Shown here piece after piece: positions 9,149-18,166 of a stretch of 64,000 bases of DNA. Within the stretch, counting starts at the first letter, position 1. Each line of letters begins with the position of its first letter. Origin of the DNA: Pelomonas asaccharophilus_A (GTDB lineage: Bacteria > Pseudomonadota > Gammaproteobacteria > Burkholderiales > Burkholderiaceae_C); the NCBI RefSeq assembly GCF_031458115.1, contig NZ_JAVDXV010000008.1:186001-250000 (forward strand). Reading direction: 5' to 3'. Position numbers and translations under genes: made by a program. The notes under the pieces are model-generated. The model saw nothing but the letters and a program-made list of their open reading frames with translations. It had not been told where the DNA came from and did not search any database.

Positions 9149-9167
9149 CGGCTCGATCGGGGCGCGC

Positions 9168-10595
9168 TCAAGCGAAGAGGGCGGGGCCGGCGCCAAAGCT
9201 CGACAGGTTGGGCAGCACGAGTTGGCGCTCGGCCACCGACAGGCCCATCCATCCAGCCAGGCTGCTGGCAAGCTGCGTGACGCCCATGGTCGGCAACAGG
9301 CGACCGGAGCCAACGTCCGTGCTGGTGCCCAGCGCGGTGATCGGGAAGTCGCCCAGGATCTGCTTGCCCTTGACGGCACCGCCCATCACGAAGTGGTGAC
9401 CGCCCCAGCCATGGTCGGAGCCATCGCCGTTGCTCACCAGCGTGCGGCCGAAGTCGCTGGCGGTGAACAGCGTGACGTTGCTGGACATGCCGGCGCCCTG
9501 GATGGCGCTCATGAACCAGGCAATGGATTGCGCAACACGCGCCGTCAGCAAGGGGTTGTCACGCGAATGCGAGGAGTGCGTGTCGAACCCGTTGATGTTG
9601 ACCATGAAGACCTGGCGACGCAGGCCCAGGCGCGGTGCTGCGGCAATCATCTGGGCAACGACACGCATCTGCTTTGCCAATGCATCCGATGCCAGATTGA
9701 CTGAAAGGCCGTCAGGCAGCGCGATAGAGGCCGTCGGCAATGTTGGAATGCCTGAGCCAGACATTGCGGTCTGCAACGTTCCCGCGGTCGCGAGCGAGCG
9801 TTGCGCGACCCGTAGGTACTCGGCCTGGTACTCGTTGGGGCTGGTGCTCGCATTGAGCATTGCCCTGAGCGCGCCGGGTACGGCGGAGCTACCGGCGCGG
9901 GTGCCTGGCTGAGCAGGGTTGATCATGACCGGGCCCGTCATGCCGAGTTGGTACTGGCTGATCTTGGCGCCAGCGAGAAACACGGCATTGCCGCTGGTCG
10001 AGACTGCGGTAAACACCGGCTGGTCATTGGCGGACATCAGCACGTCGCCCATGCGGCCGCCCCAGCCAGTCATGCCGCCCTCGGGCTGCAGCGATTGCCA
10101 CATGGCCTGCTGGTCGTTGTGCGAGAACAGCTTGGAAGGCACGCCGACGCCAGCGACGAAATCGCTTTTGGTGATGGGGCGAACCAAGGTGCCGACATTG
10201 GCGACTGCAGCAGCTTGGCCGGCTTCGTACAGGGCGTGCAGCGCTGAAAGCTCTTGCGGCATGCCGAAGCTGCGGCCGCTGCCCTGGCCCGGGGTGCTCA
10301 TTGGCAGCAACTTGCTGCTTGGAATGGCGAGATCGCGGCGCGCGTTGAAGTAGGAGGTGTAGTTGCTGCTGTCAGTCGGAACGATCCAGTTGTGGCTGTC
10401 GTTGCCGCCTTGCAGGAACAGGCAGACCAGCGCCTTATATCCGTCGTCAGTGGTCGCGGCGGACGCCTGGCTGGCGGCCAGCGAACCGACGGCGGCGAGG
10501 TTCATGGCGAGGGGGGGTGCGAATCGGCCCATGCCGGCAGCGGCAAGGCCGCTGGCGGCGGTGAGGAAAGCGCGGCGGGAGGTGTTGGTGGCCAT
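9168..10595 (-). CDS. Tat-exported DUF1501 protein
   Basis: A 475-residue protein with a twin-arginine signal: TSRRAFLTAASGLAA at residues 5-19, then ASQASAA as cleavage region. The mature part has the DUF1501 hallmark LVCLFLQGGNDSHNWIVP near residue 57. HHFVMGGAVKGKQILGDFP lies near residue 400, preceded by a SDFGRT and DHGWGG pair resembling alkaline-phosphatase-superfamily metal ligands. Function of the family is unknown. The gene lies 5 bases downstream of the DUF1800 gene on the same strand, the usual pairing of these families, so they are probably co-transcribed and act together outside the cytoplasm. The pair sits inside an exopolysaccharide locus in opposite orientation to its neighbours. 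Confidence 0.88.
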   Translation of the reverse strand: MATNTSRRAFLTAASGLAAAGMGRFAPPLAMNLAAVGSLAASQASAATTDDGYKALVCLFLQGGNDSHNWIVPTDSSNYTSYFNARRDLAIPSSKLLPMSTPGQGSGRSFGMPQELSALHALYEAGQAAAVANVGTLVRPITKSDFVAGVGVPSKLFSHNDQQAMWQSLQPEGGMTGWGGRMGDVLMSANDQPVFTAVSTSGNAVFLAGAKISQYQLGMTGPVMINPAQPGTRAGSSAVPGALRAMLNASTSPNEYQAEYLRVAQRSLATAGTLQTAMSGSGIPTLPTASIALPDGLSVNLASDALAKQMRVVAQMIAAAPRLGLRRQVFMVNINGFDTHSSHSRDNPLLTARVAQSIAWFMSAIQGAGMSSNVTLFTASDFGRTLVSNGDGSDHGWGGHHFVMGGAVKGKQILGDFPITALGTSTDVGSGRLLPTMGVTQLASSLAGWMGLSVAERQLVLPNLSSFGAGPALFA

Positions 10596-10600
10596 GGCGT

Positions 10601-12817
10601 TCAGGGCTGGAAGAGGTACTCGGGAGAGGCCAACGTCAGGAAGATGGCGAGATGGGCTCGGCGGGTTGCACCGCCCTCGGAGGTCAGGCTGATCTGCGAG
10701 GTCATGTCCAGGATCTGCTGGCGCAGTGCAGGAGACATCCGACCGCCCAGTAGCATCAGGTTCAAGTGGTCCGGCAGAGCAGAGATGTTGTTGTAGCTAG
10801 CCATGGCGATCTCGTTGGCATAGCTGTTGGACACGTCGCCACCGATACCAATGCTGCCGCTCACCATGAACTCAGCGGCGTTCAGCCACTGGGCCACCGT
10901 CGATTCATTGATGATCTGGAACTCGGGTGACGTCGCGTTGCGCATACTGAACGACGTGTTCGGGGGCACATAGCCAGGGCGGAAATAGCCGAATACCGAG
11001 GGCGCATGCAACGCACGCTGGCCTTGGGCCTCCAGGCTTTCATGCAGCAAATACTCGCCACTCGCGGACTTGGCGCCTAGTGCACGCATCCAGTGAGAGA
11101 CGCGCAACACCGGCTCGCGGAGCTTGCCGGCTTCGGCCAGTGGGGCTCCGCGCGCCTCCGTGTCGAGCAGGATCGCGCGGACTACGGCGCCGAGGTCTCC
11201 GCGGACACCCTGGCCATTGTTGTTGAAAACGCTGGCGACTCGGCCGACATAAGCGGGGCTTGGATTGCTGGTGACGAGATGCTGGATCAGTTGCCGGCCG
11301 ATGAAGGGACCGACGTTCGGGTGCTTGAACAACGTGTCCAACGCGGCCTTCAGATCGGCTTGCGCGGTGCTGCCGGCGGGCAGCGTCGTTGCCCATGCCT
11401 TTCCGGTGAACAGCTTCTTCTCAGCGGTGGAATGCAAGCTGGCATAGGCTTTCATCGGCATGAACTCGATCTGCTGATCATTCGTTACCGCGTAGCTTGG
11501 CGTGCTGTAGCGAAAGGTGCTTTCACTCAACTGGCTGTCTAGGAAGGCCCAGCTCCAGCCCGTGAACACCTTGGCCATGGCCATGACATCGGCCGTGTTG
11601 TAGGTCTCGATCGGGTTGCCGCTGGCATCACGTTTGACTGTCCCGTCGTTGTTCAGTTCGTGCAGGCCAATGGAGAACAGCTGCATGACTTCGCGCGCAA
11701 AATTCTCGTCAGGCATGCGGCCCGTCGCAGGGTCCTCCTTGCGATTGCGCATGTGGGACAGATAGATGCCCATCACCGGCGTCAGGGCCATGTCCTCGAG
11801 CAAGTTTCGGTAGTTGCCGAACGCGTGCTTGTGCAGCAGGTCGACGTACTGTGCGTAGGCTCGCTGGTACGGATAGAGATTGATGTCGGCCTGCGAGACC
11901 ATGAAGATGTTGTGCAGCGCAAATGCTGTGCGTCGGCGCAGCTGATCCGGCGCCTGTGCAGCGCGCTCCCAGAAACGTTGGGCCACCCAGCCCGGTGAGT
12001 AGTTGGCGCCCTTCGGACGATAGGAATCGCCCTTGGCGTATTTCGCCTGGATGTGGTCGAAATAGTCTCGGCCGTAGGGGATGGCCGTCTGAGCCGAGAT
12101 CCAGCTGTCATACCCATCACGGACGACCTTGGTGATGTCGTTCGTCGTGGGGCCGAAAGTGGCCTGTTGAAGGAATCGAACCGCGTCGACCTTTGCTTTC
12201 GCTTGGGGATCGGGAGCAGGTGAGCCAGCCCAATGCAAGCGCAACGCGCTGTCAACAAACAAACTACCTTGGCTGGGTGCCGTATCAAGGTCATCGAATG
12301 CCAGAGTACGGGGGCCGCGATCCACGATGGCGCCACTGATCGTCGAGGGAATTGTGGTGACGCCATCGCTGATATAGGCGATGTGCAGGTTTCGATCGAC
12401 CCCACCAACGGTGCCATCATTTGTGAAGACGATGTCGATCTTGACGCCTGCTGCCAGCGTCGGCGCGTTGAAGGTGTAGCTGTCCAGCGTGGTGGACTTC
12501 ACCTCGACGGTCCCGATCGGCACGCCGTTGATACGCACGGTCATCATGGCGCCGATGCCGCCAGCGACATCGGCCCGGGCGCGGATGATCAGCTTCGGTG
12601 CCGCGGTTTCAGTGCTGGTACTGGCCAGCGCGCGGGCAGTGGGCTGTGCATTGCTGTCCTGCGCGGCGGATGCGGCCGGATCGGCGCTGGTGGCCGACGC
12701 TGAAGGTGTCTCGGAGTCACCTCCCTTGCCGCCGCCGCAGGCGGTCAACGCGGCAATGGTCACAGCGGTTGCGATGACCTTGGTGACTGGATGGGAGGTG
12801 TGAATGAAGGAGCGCAT
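10601..12817 (-). CDS. DUF1800 lipoprotein with N-terminal carbohydrate-binding-like module
   Basis: A 738-residue protein from the ATG at 12817. From this start a compact lipoprotein signal (n-region, VIATAVTIAA, lipobox LTAC with Cys-27) is followed by a low-complexity Gly/Ser/Ala linker. Another in-frame ATG at 12853 would give 12 more residues. Around residues 65-155 the text LIIRARADVAGGIGAMMTV, VRINGVPIGTVEV and VFTNDGTVGGVDRNLHIAYI looks like a calcium-dependent carbohydrate-binding module of the CBM60/CBM36 type. From about residue 175 comes the DUF1800 domain, with RFLQQATFGPTTNDI and MPDENFAREVMQLFSIGLHE. DUF1800 has no known activity. It is transcribed just ahead of its DUF1501 partner. 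I infer a surface or periplasmic glycan-associated lipoprotein. Confidence 0.82.
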   Translation of the reverse strand: MRSFIHTSHPVTKVIATAVTIAALTACGGGKGGDSETPSASATSADPAASAAQDSNAQPTARALASTSTETAAPKLIIRARADVAGGIGAMMTVRINGVPIGTVEVKSTTLDSYTFNAPTLAAGVKIDIVFTNDGTVGGVDRNLHIAYISDGVTTIPSTISGAIVDRGPRTLAFDDLDTAPSQGSLFVDSALRLHWAGSPAPDPQAKAKVDAVRFLQQATFGPTTNDITKVVRDGYDSWISAQTAIPYGRDYFDHIQAKYAKGDSYRPKGANYSPGWVAQRFWERAAQAPDQLRRRTAFALHNIFMVSQADINLYPYQRAYAQYVDLLHKHAFGNYRNLLEDMALTPVMGIYLSHMRNRKEDPATGRMPDENFAREVMQLFSIGLHELNNDGTVKRDASGNPIETYNTADVMAMAKVFTGWSWAFLDSQLSESTFRYSTPSYAVTNDQQIEFMPMKAYASLHSTAEKKLFTGKAWATTLPAGSTAQADLKAALDTLFKHPNVGPFIGRQLIQHLVTSNPSPAYVGRVASVFNNNGQGVRGDLGAVVRAILLDTEARGAPLAEAGKLREPVLRVSHWMRALGAKSASGEYLLHESLEAQGQRALHAPSVFGYFRPGYVPPNTSFSMRNATSPEFQIINESTVAQWLNAAEFMVSGSIGIGGDVSNSYANEIAMASYNNISALPDHLNLMLLGGRMSPALRQQILDMTSQISLTSEGGATRRAHLAIFLTLASPEYLFQP

Positions 12818-12853
12818 AGATGTTGGGGCACGAAGAACTGCGGTGTGCGCCAT

Positions 12854-13098
12854 GCGAGAGGGCGGCTGATCAGGGCGTTAGCCCATACCTCCCAATGTAG
12901 GTGGTTGACGCCATTTGGCAAATGGGCTACTGGCTGGCGGCCGTGAATGCCATCACAGCATCAGGAACGCTTACACCGTGACACCCTCCGTGAATAGTTG
13001 GCATGGATGGAGGCAGCCATTTGAGGGTGCTTGAGAGACCTTGGAATCATCACCCTGTAGGAGAATCTCGGCCGCTCCAGACAGCTTAGGAATTCAAG
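12854..13098. promoter_or_regulatory. Divergent intergenic region with a 15-base palindrome
   Basis: A 245-base gap between the divergent DUF1800 and epimerase genes, so it should hold both promoters. It contains TTGACG at 12905-12910 followed directly by the perfect inverted repeat CCATTTG-g-CAAATGG at 12911-12925, a plausible operator next to a -35-like box. No good -10 box is visible at the right distance. A Shine-Dalgarno-like AGGA at 13089-13092 serves the GTG at 13099. No open frame in the gap looks like a gene. Confidence 0.35.
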
Positions 13099-14106
13099 GT
13101 GAAAGTTCTTGTTACCGGCGCCGCCGGCTTCATCGGCATGCATGTCAGCCAGATTCTTCTGGCGCGCGGCGACCAGGTGGTGGGTCTGGACAACCTCAAC
13201 GATTACTACACACCTCAGCTCAAGCACGACCGCCTGGCACGGCTCACCTCCAAGCCCGGCTTCAGCTTCGTCAAGATGGACGTCGCGGACCGTGAGGGCG
13301 TCGCCAAACTGTTCGCCGAGCAGCGCTTTGATCGCGTGGTGCATCTGGCTGCACAGGCCGGTGTGCGCTACTCGATCGAGAACCCGCACGCCTACATCGA
13401 CAGCAACATCGTCGGCTTCACGAACATCCTGGAGGGCAGCCGTCACAACGGAGTCCAGCATCTGGCCTACGCCTCGAGTTCCAGCGTCTACGGCGGCAAT
13501 ACGCTGATGCCCTTCTCCGAGCATCACAGCGTGGACCACCCCATCAGCCTGTATGCGGCCACCAAGAAGGCCAATGAGCTGATGGCGCACACCTACTCGC
13601 ACCTTTTTGGGTTGCCGACCACGGGCCTGCGCTTCTTCACGGTCTACGGTCCGTGGGGCCGTCCCGACATGGCGCTGTTCCTGTTCACGAAGGCGATCAT
13701 CGAAGGCCGCCCCATCAACGTGTTCAACCACGGCAAGATGATTCGCGACTTCACCTACATCGACGACATCGCCGAGGGTGTGGTGCGGGTGCTGGACCGC
13801 ACCGCCACGGCAGACCCGGACTACGACGCCAGTAAGGCCGACCCGGCGCGCTCCAGCGCACCGTATCGGGTTTTCAATATCGGCAACCATGCGCCGATCG
13901 AGTTGATGAGCTTCATCGAGGCCATTGAGAAGGCTGTGGGCCGCGAAGCGGTGAAGAACTTTATGCCGCTGCAGGATGGCGATGTGCCCGCCACGCACGC
14001 CGACGTTGACGAACTGGCGGCGTGGACGGACTTCCGTCCCGCCATGCCTGTACCAGAAGGCATTCAGCGCTTTGTCGCCTGGTATCGCGACTACTACAAG
14101 GTCTGA
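13099..14106 (+). CDS. UDP-glucuronate 4-epimerase family protein
   Basis: A 335-residue short-chain dehydrogenase/reductase of the extended type. It shows the NAD-binding TGAAGFIGMHV at residues 6-16 and YAATKKANEL with the catalytic Tyr and Lys near residue 151. The insert LDNLNDYYTPQLKHDRL near residue 30 is characteristic of UDP-glucuronate 4-epimerases, which make UDP-galacturonate. The gene directly downstream makes UDP-glucuronate, which fits this substrate. Translation starts at GTG 13099. It could instead act on another UDP-hexuronate. Confidence 0.85.
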   Translation: MKVLVTGAAGFIGMHVSQILLARGDQVVGLDNLNDYYTPQLKHDRLARLTSKPGFSFVKMDVADREGVAKLFAEQRFDRVVHLAAQAGVRYSIENPHAYIDSNIVGFTNILEGSRHNGVQHLAYASSSSVYGGNTLMPFSEHHSVDHPISLYAATKKANELMAHTYSHLFGLPTTGLRFFTVYGPWGRPDMALFLFTKAIIEGRPINVFNHGKMIRDFTYIDDIAEGVVRVLDRTATADPDYDASKADPARSSAPYRVFNIGNHAPIELMSFIEAIEKAVGREAVKNFMPLQDGDVPATHADVDELAAWTDFRPAMPVPEGIQRFVAWYRDYYKV

Positions 14107-14171
14107 CTTGAATCGCCTTGTCATGCGCTTGCATTACAAGGTCGTGACCCGCATCTGAACAAGGACAAGAA

Positions 14172-15512
14172 ATGAAAGTCACCGCCATCGGCACCGGCTA
14201 CGTTGGCCTGGTCACGGGCGCCTGCCTGGCCGAAATGGGCAACCATGTGATGTGCCTGGACGTGAATCCCGAGAAGATCCGCGTCCTGCAGTCGGGTGAG
14301 ATCCCCATCCACGAACCGGGGCTGCTGGACGTCGTGCGGCGAAACGTCGCCGCCGGACGCTTGCAGTTCACAACCGATGTCGATGTCGCGGTGCAGCATG
14401 GCACGCTGCTGTTCATCGGCGTTGGGACGCCGCCAGACGAGGACGGTTCGGCTGACCTGCAATATGTCGTCGCCGCCGCCCGCTCCATCGGTCAGCGCAT
14501 GACGGACTACAAGGTCATCGTCGACAAGAGCACGGTGCCGGTCGGCACTGCCGACAAGGTGCGCGCTGCAGTCAAGGAAGAGCTGGTCAAGCGCGGCCTC
14601 GGCGATATGGCTTTCGCGGTCGTCTCCAACCCCGAGTTCCTCAAGGAAGGTGCGGCTGTCGAGGACTTCATGAAGCCCGATCGCGTCATCGTCGGTTCTG
14701 ATGACGAGCAGGCCACCTTGCTGATGCGTGCGCTCTATGCGCCATTCAACCGCACGCAGGATCGCATGCTGGTCATGGATGTGCGCAGCGCCGAGTTCAC
14801 CAAGTACGCCGCCAACGCAATGCTGGCCACGCGCATCAGCTTCATGAACGAGCTGGCGCTGCTGGCCGAGAAGGTGGGCGCGGACATCGACCTGGTACGT
14901 CGTGGCATCGGCTCCGACCCGCGCATCGGCTACCAGTTCCTCTACGCTGGCGCTGGCTATGGTGGCTCCTGCTTCCCCAAGGACGTGAAGGCGCTGGTCA
15001 AGGCCGCTGCCGATGAAGGCGTGCCGCTGAAGGTGCTGACGGCCGTTGAAGAAGCCAACGAGCGCCAGAAGCGCGTGCTGGTCGACAAGGTCGTTGACCG
15101 CTTCGGCGCCGACCTCAAGGGCCGCCGGTTCGCCGTTTGGGGCCTGGCATTCAAGCCCAACACCGACGACATGCGCGAGGCACCGTCGCTGGTCGTCATC
15201 GATGAGTTGACCAAGCGTGGCGCGACGGTTGCTGCTTATGACCCGGTGTCCATGACCGAAGCGTCGCGCGTGCTCGGCCCTCGTGATGATGTGGTCCTGG
15301 TGGACCGTGCGGACGCCGCGCTGCAGGGCGCGGATGCGCTCCTCATCGTGACCGAGTGGAAGGAGTTCCGTACGCCGGACTTCGATGCGATCAAGTCGAC
15401 GTTGAAGGCTCCGATCGTCTTTGACGGCCGCAACCTGTACGACCCTAAGCTGATGAAAGCGCTGGGCATTGAGCACAGCGGCATTGGCCGCGGTTCCATT
15501 GCTACGCGCTAG
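14172..15512 (+). CDS. ugd: UDP-glucose 6-dehydrogenase
   Basis: A 446-residue NAD-dependent enzyme that oxidises UDP-glucose to UDP-glucuronate in two steps. The N-terminal Rossmann motif is GTGYVGLVTGACLAEMG. VDKSTVPVGTADKVR near residue 117 and NPEFLKEGAAVEDFMKPDR near residue 155 are family landmarks. The active-site cysteine is in GYGGSCFPKDVKAL near residue 262. A second Rossmann domain contains FAVWGLAFKPNTDDMREAPS near residue 322. It supplies substrate to the epimerase encoded upstream and probably uronic acid to the exopolysaccharide. Start and length match the family. Confidence 0.95.
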   Translation: MKVTAIGTGYVGLVTGACLAEMGNHVMCLDVNPEKIRVLQSGEIPIHEPGLLDVVRRNVAAGRLQFTTDVDVAVQHGTLLFIGVGTPPDEDGSADLQYVVAAARSIGQRMTDYKVIVDKSTVPVGTADKVRAAVKEELVKRGLGDMAFAVVSNPEFLKEGAAVEDFMKPDRVIVGSDDEQATLLMRALYAPFNRTQDRMLVMDVRSAEFTKYAANAMLATRISFMNELALLAEKVGADIDLVRRGIGSDPRIGYQFLYAGAGYGGSCFPKDVKALVKAAADEGVPLKVLTAVEEANERQKRVLVDKVVDRFGADLKGRRFAVWGLAFKPNTDDMREAPSLVVIDELTKRGATVAAYDPVSMTEASRVLGPRDDVVLVDRADAALQGADALLIVTEWKEFRTPDFDAIKSTLKAPIVFDGRNLYDPKLMKALGIEHSGIGRGSIATR

Positions 15513-15576
15513 GCCGACCATAGGCTCACTACTTGCTTGTAGCGAGTGGCAGTAACGAAGCTAAGGGAAGTAGCAA

Positions 15577-16680
15577 ATGGCAAAAGCGATGATCCTGGCA
15601 GCCGGCCAGGGAACCCGGGTACGTCCTCTCACCAAGTACACCCCCAAGCCGATGGTGCCCATCCTCGGCAAGCCGGTGATGGAGTACCTGGTCGAGCTGC
15701 TGGAGTCCCATGGCGTCAAGCAGGTCATGGTGAACGTGGCCTTCCTGCACTGGAAGATCGAGAACTATTTCGGTAACGGTTCCCGATGGGGTGTGGAACT
15801 CGGCTATTCCTACGAGGGTGTCCGCGAGCAGGGCGAGGTGGTGTGCAAGCCAGTCGGTTCAGCCGGCGGCATGCGCAAGATCCAGGACTTCGGCGGGTTC
15901 TTCGACGAAACCTTCCTGGTGCTGTGCGGTGACGCGATCATCGACCTGGACATTACGGCCGCCATCGCCGAGCACAAGGCCAAGGGCGCCATTGCCAGCG
16001 TCGTGACGCTGGATGTGCCTCGCGAGGACACCAAGAACTACGGCATCGTCGTGGCCGACGCCGACGGGCGCGTCACGTCCTTCCAGGAGAAGCCCAAGCC
16101 CGAGGAGGCGTTGAGCACGCTGGCCTCCACCGGCATCTACATCTTCGAGCCGGAGGTGCTGGACCTGATCCCGCAGGGCAAGGAGTTCGACATTGGCAGC
16201 CAGTTGTTCCCGCTGCTGGTCGAGAAGGGCTTGCCGTTCTATGCGCAAAACCGGCCGTTCAACTGGATCGACATCGGCCGCCTGACCGACTACTGGGCCG
16301 TGACCCAGCGCGTGCTGGCCGGCGAGGTGGCACAGATGCAGGTGCCGGGCCGCGAGGTGCGTCCGCAGGTTTGGACCGGCCTGAACACCTCGGTCGACTG
16401 GGAGAAGGTGCACATCGAAGGGCCGGTCTACATCGGCTCCAACGTGCGCATCGAGCCCGGCGCTCGCGTGGTGGGGCCGACCTGGATCGGCCACGGCTCT
16501 CATCTGCGCGCGGGCTGCACCGTTGAGCGCTCGGTCCTGATCGAGCACACCCGCATCGGCGAGGGCATGACGGTGCGCGAGATGATCATCTCGCCGCAGT
16601 ACTGCGTGGACCGCACGGGCCACACCAGCTACGTCGGTGACGAGATCACCCCGCTGCGCTGGGGCGACGCTCGCGCCTGA
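15577..16680 (+). CDS. NDP-sugar nucleotidyltransferase with left-handed beta-helix tail
   Basis: A 367-residue nucleotidyltransferase. The N-terminal catalytic domain has AAGQGTRVRPLTKYTPKPM (phosphate-binding and sugar-1-phosphate site) and LVLCGDAIID near residue 110. FNWIDIGRLTDYW near residue 228 is also typical. The C-terminal 100 residues have hexapeptide-repeat character (GPVYIGSNVRIEPGARV, GPTWIGHGSHLRAG). The family includes glucose-1-phosphate and mannose-1-phosphate nucleotidylyltransferases. As rfbA and manC are also present, this may be a third, distinct activated sugar, but the nucleotide and sugar are not readable. It ends the plus-strand arm and converges with rfbC. Confidence 0.82.
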   Translation: MAKAMILAAGQGTRVRPLTKYTPKPMVPILGKPVMEYLVELLESHGVKQVMVNVAFLHWKIENYFGNGSRWGVELGYSYEGVREQGEVVCKPVGSAGGMRKIQDFGGFFDETFLVLCGDAIIDLDITAAIAEHKAKGAIASVVTLDVPREDTKNYGIVVADADGRVTSFQEKPKPEEALSTLASTGIYIFEPEVLDLIPQGKEFDIGSQLFPLLVEKGLPFYAQNRPFNWIDIGRLTDYWAVTQRVLAGEVAQMQVPGREVRPQVWTGLNTSVDWEKVHIEGPVYIGSNVRIEPGARVVGPTWIGHGSHLRAGCTVERSVLIEHTRIGEGMTVREMIISPQYCVDRTGHTSYVGDEITPLRWGDARA

Positions 16681-16686
16681 CTTGCC

Positions 16687-16711
16687 GGCCCGCTACCTCA
16701 CGCGGCGGGCC
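16687..16711. terminator. Possible bidirectional terminator hairpin
   Basis: GGCCCGC at 16687-16693 pairs with GCGGGCC at 16705-16711 around an 11-base loop, in the 38-base gap between two convergent genes. There is no T-run, so it is a weak candidate for an intrinsic terminator; its position is the main argument. Confidence 0.35.
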
Positions 16712-16718
16712 TGCGCTC

Positions 16719-17270
16719 TCAGTCGAAGACCTTGGCGTCGGCCAGCGGCGGCGCCGCGACATCCTTGGCCGACAGCTGCGGCGTGACGCCGTCCAGCGGC
16801 CATGTGATGCCCACGGCTGGGTCATCCCAGCGCACGGCACCCTCGAGCTCCGGCGCATAGCGGCCGCTGGTCTTGTAGAGGAAGTCCGCGGTCTCGCTGG
16901 TGACGACGAAGCCGTGCGCGAAGCCCGGCGGGATCCACAGCTGGCGATGGTTCTCGGCGGTCAGCTCATACCCTACCCATTTGCCGAAGTTGGGGCTGGA
17001 GCGGCGCACATCCACGGCCACGTCGAAGACGGCGCCAGAGACGCAACGCACCAGCTTGCCTTGGGCGTGCGGTGCCAGCTGGTAGTGCAGGCCGCGCAGC
17101 ACGCCACGCGATGAGCGCGAATGGTTGTCCTGCACGAACTGGATGTCGCTGCCGGCGGCCTCGTTGAAGCGGGCCTGGTTCCAGCTCTCCATGAAGAAGC
17201 CGCGGGCGTCACCAAACACCTTCGGCTCGATGAGCAGGACTTCGGGAAGGGCGGTGGGTGTGACCTTCAT
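16719..17270 (-). CDS. rfbC: dTDP-4-dehydrorhamnose 3,5-epimerase
   Basis: A 183-residue cupin-fold enzyme for the third step of dTDP-L-rhamnose synthesis. Key text: IEPKVFGDARGFFMESWN near residue 15, VQDNHSRSSRGVLRGLHYQ near residue 46 with the catalytic His, and VAVDVRRSSPNFGKWVG near residue 85 with its Asp partner. WIPPGFAHGFVV near residue 112 is also conserved. Length is normal. It starts 3 bases after the rfbA stop and is the last gene of the minus-strand nucleotide-sugar operon. Confidence 0.95.
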   Translation of the reverse strand: MKVTPTALPEVLLIEPKVFGDARGFFMESWNQARFNEAAGSDIQFVQDNHSRSSRGVLRGLHYQLAPHAQGKLVRCVSGAVFDVAVDVRRSSPNFGKWVGYELTAENHRQLWIPPGFAHGFVVTSETADFLYKTSGRYAPELEGAVRWDDPAVGITWPLDGVTPQLSAKDVAAPPLADAKVFD

Positions 17271-17273
17271 GCT

Positions 17274-18161
17274 TCAGAACGCCTTGTCGGTCAGCAGCTT
17301 CTGCAGGTACTGGCCGTAACCGTTCTTGGCCAGCGGCTTGGCCAGGGCTTCCAGTTGGGCGGCGTTGATCCAGCCAGAGCGGAACGCGATCTCTTCCGGG
17401 CAGGCAACCTTCAGGCCCTGGCGCTTCTCCAGCGTCGCGATGAACTGGCCGGCTTCCATCAGGCTGTCGTGGGTGCCGGTGTCCAGCCACGCATAGCCGC
17501 GGCCCATGATCTCGACATTGAGCTGGCCCTGCTCCAGGTACCGCGCATTGACGTCGGTGATCTCCAGCTCGCCGCGCGCGCTGGGCTTGATGCTGGCGGC
17601 GATGTCGCAGACCTGCTCGTCGTAGAAGTACAGGCCCGTGACCGCGTAGTTGCTCTTGGGCGCCTTGGGCTTCTCTTCGATGGACAGCGCGCGCTTGTGC
17701 GCGTCGAACTCGACGACGCCATAGCGGTCGGGGTCGTGCACGTGATAGGCGAACACGCTCGCACCGCCGTCGCGCGTCGTGGCGCTGCTCAGCAGGCCGG
17801 CGAAGTCGTGTCCGTAGAAGATGTTGTCACCCAGCACCAACGCGCTGGGATGGCCGCCGACGAACTCGCGGCCCAGGATGAAGGCCTGAGCCAGGCCATC
17901 GGGGCTGGGCTGCACGCAGTAGCTGATGTTGAGGCCCCAGCGCGAGCCGTCACCCAGCAGCGCCTCGAAGCGAGGCGTGTCCTGCGGTGTGCTGATCAAC
18001 AGGATGTCGCGAATGCCGGCCAGCATCAGCGTGCTGAGCGGGTAATAGACCATGGGCTTGTCGTAGACCGGCAGCAACTGCTTGCTGACGGCCAAGGTGG
18101 CCGGATGCAGGCGAGTGCCGGAGCCGCCGGCGAGGATGATGCCCTTGCGTGTTTTGGTCAT
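17274..18161 (-). CDS. rfbA: Glucose-1-phosphate thymidylyltransferase
   Basis: A 295-residue enzyme making dTDP-glucose from dTTP and glucose-1-phosphate. GIILAGGSGTRLHPATLA at the start and SKQLLPVYDKPMVYYPLSTL next to it are the nucleotide and sugar-phosphate sites; LGDNIFYGHDF near residue 109 and GYAWLDTGTHDSL near residue 220 complete the signature. The open frame extends to 18224, but the start at 18161 fits the family and has AGGAG 8 to 9 bases upstream. That Shine-Dalgarno lies inside the interspersed repeat at 18167-18239, which separates rfbA from rfbD, whereas all other genes of this operon overlap or nearly touch. Confidence 0.95.
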   Translation of the reverse strand: MTKTRKGIILAGGSGTRLHPATLAVSKQLLPVYDKPMVYYPLSTLMLAGIRDILLISTPQDTPRFEALLGDGSRWGLNISYCVQPSPDGLAQAFILGREFVGGHPSALVLGDNIFYGHDFAGLLSSATTRDGGASVFAYHVHDPDRYGVVEFDAHKRALSIEEKPKAPKSNYAVTGLYFYDEQVCDIAASIKPSARGELEITDVNARYLEQGQLNVEIMGRGYAWLDTGTHDSLMEAGQFIATLEKRQGLKVACPEEIAFRSGWINAAQLEALAKPLAKNGYGQYLQKLLTDKAF

Positions 18162-18166
18162 GATCA

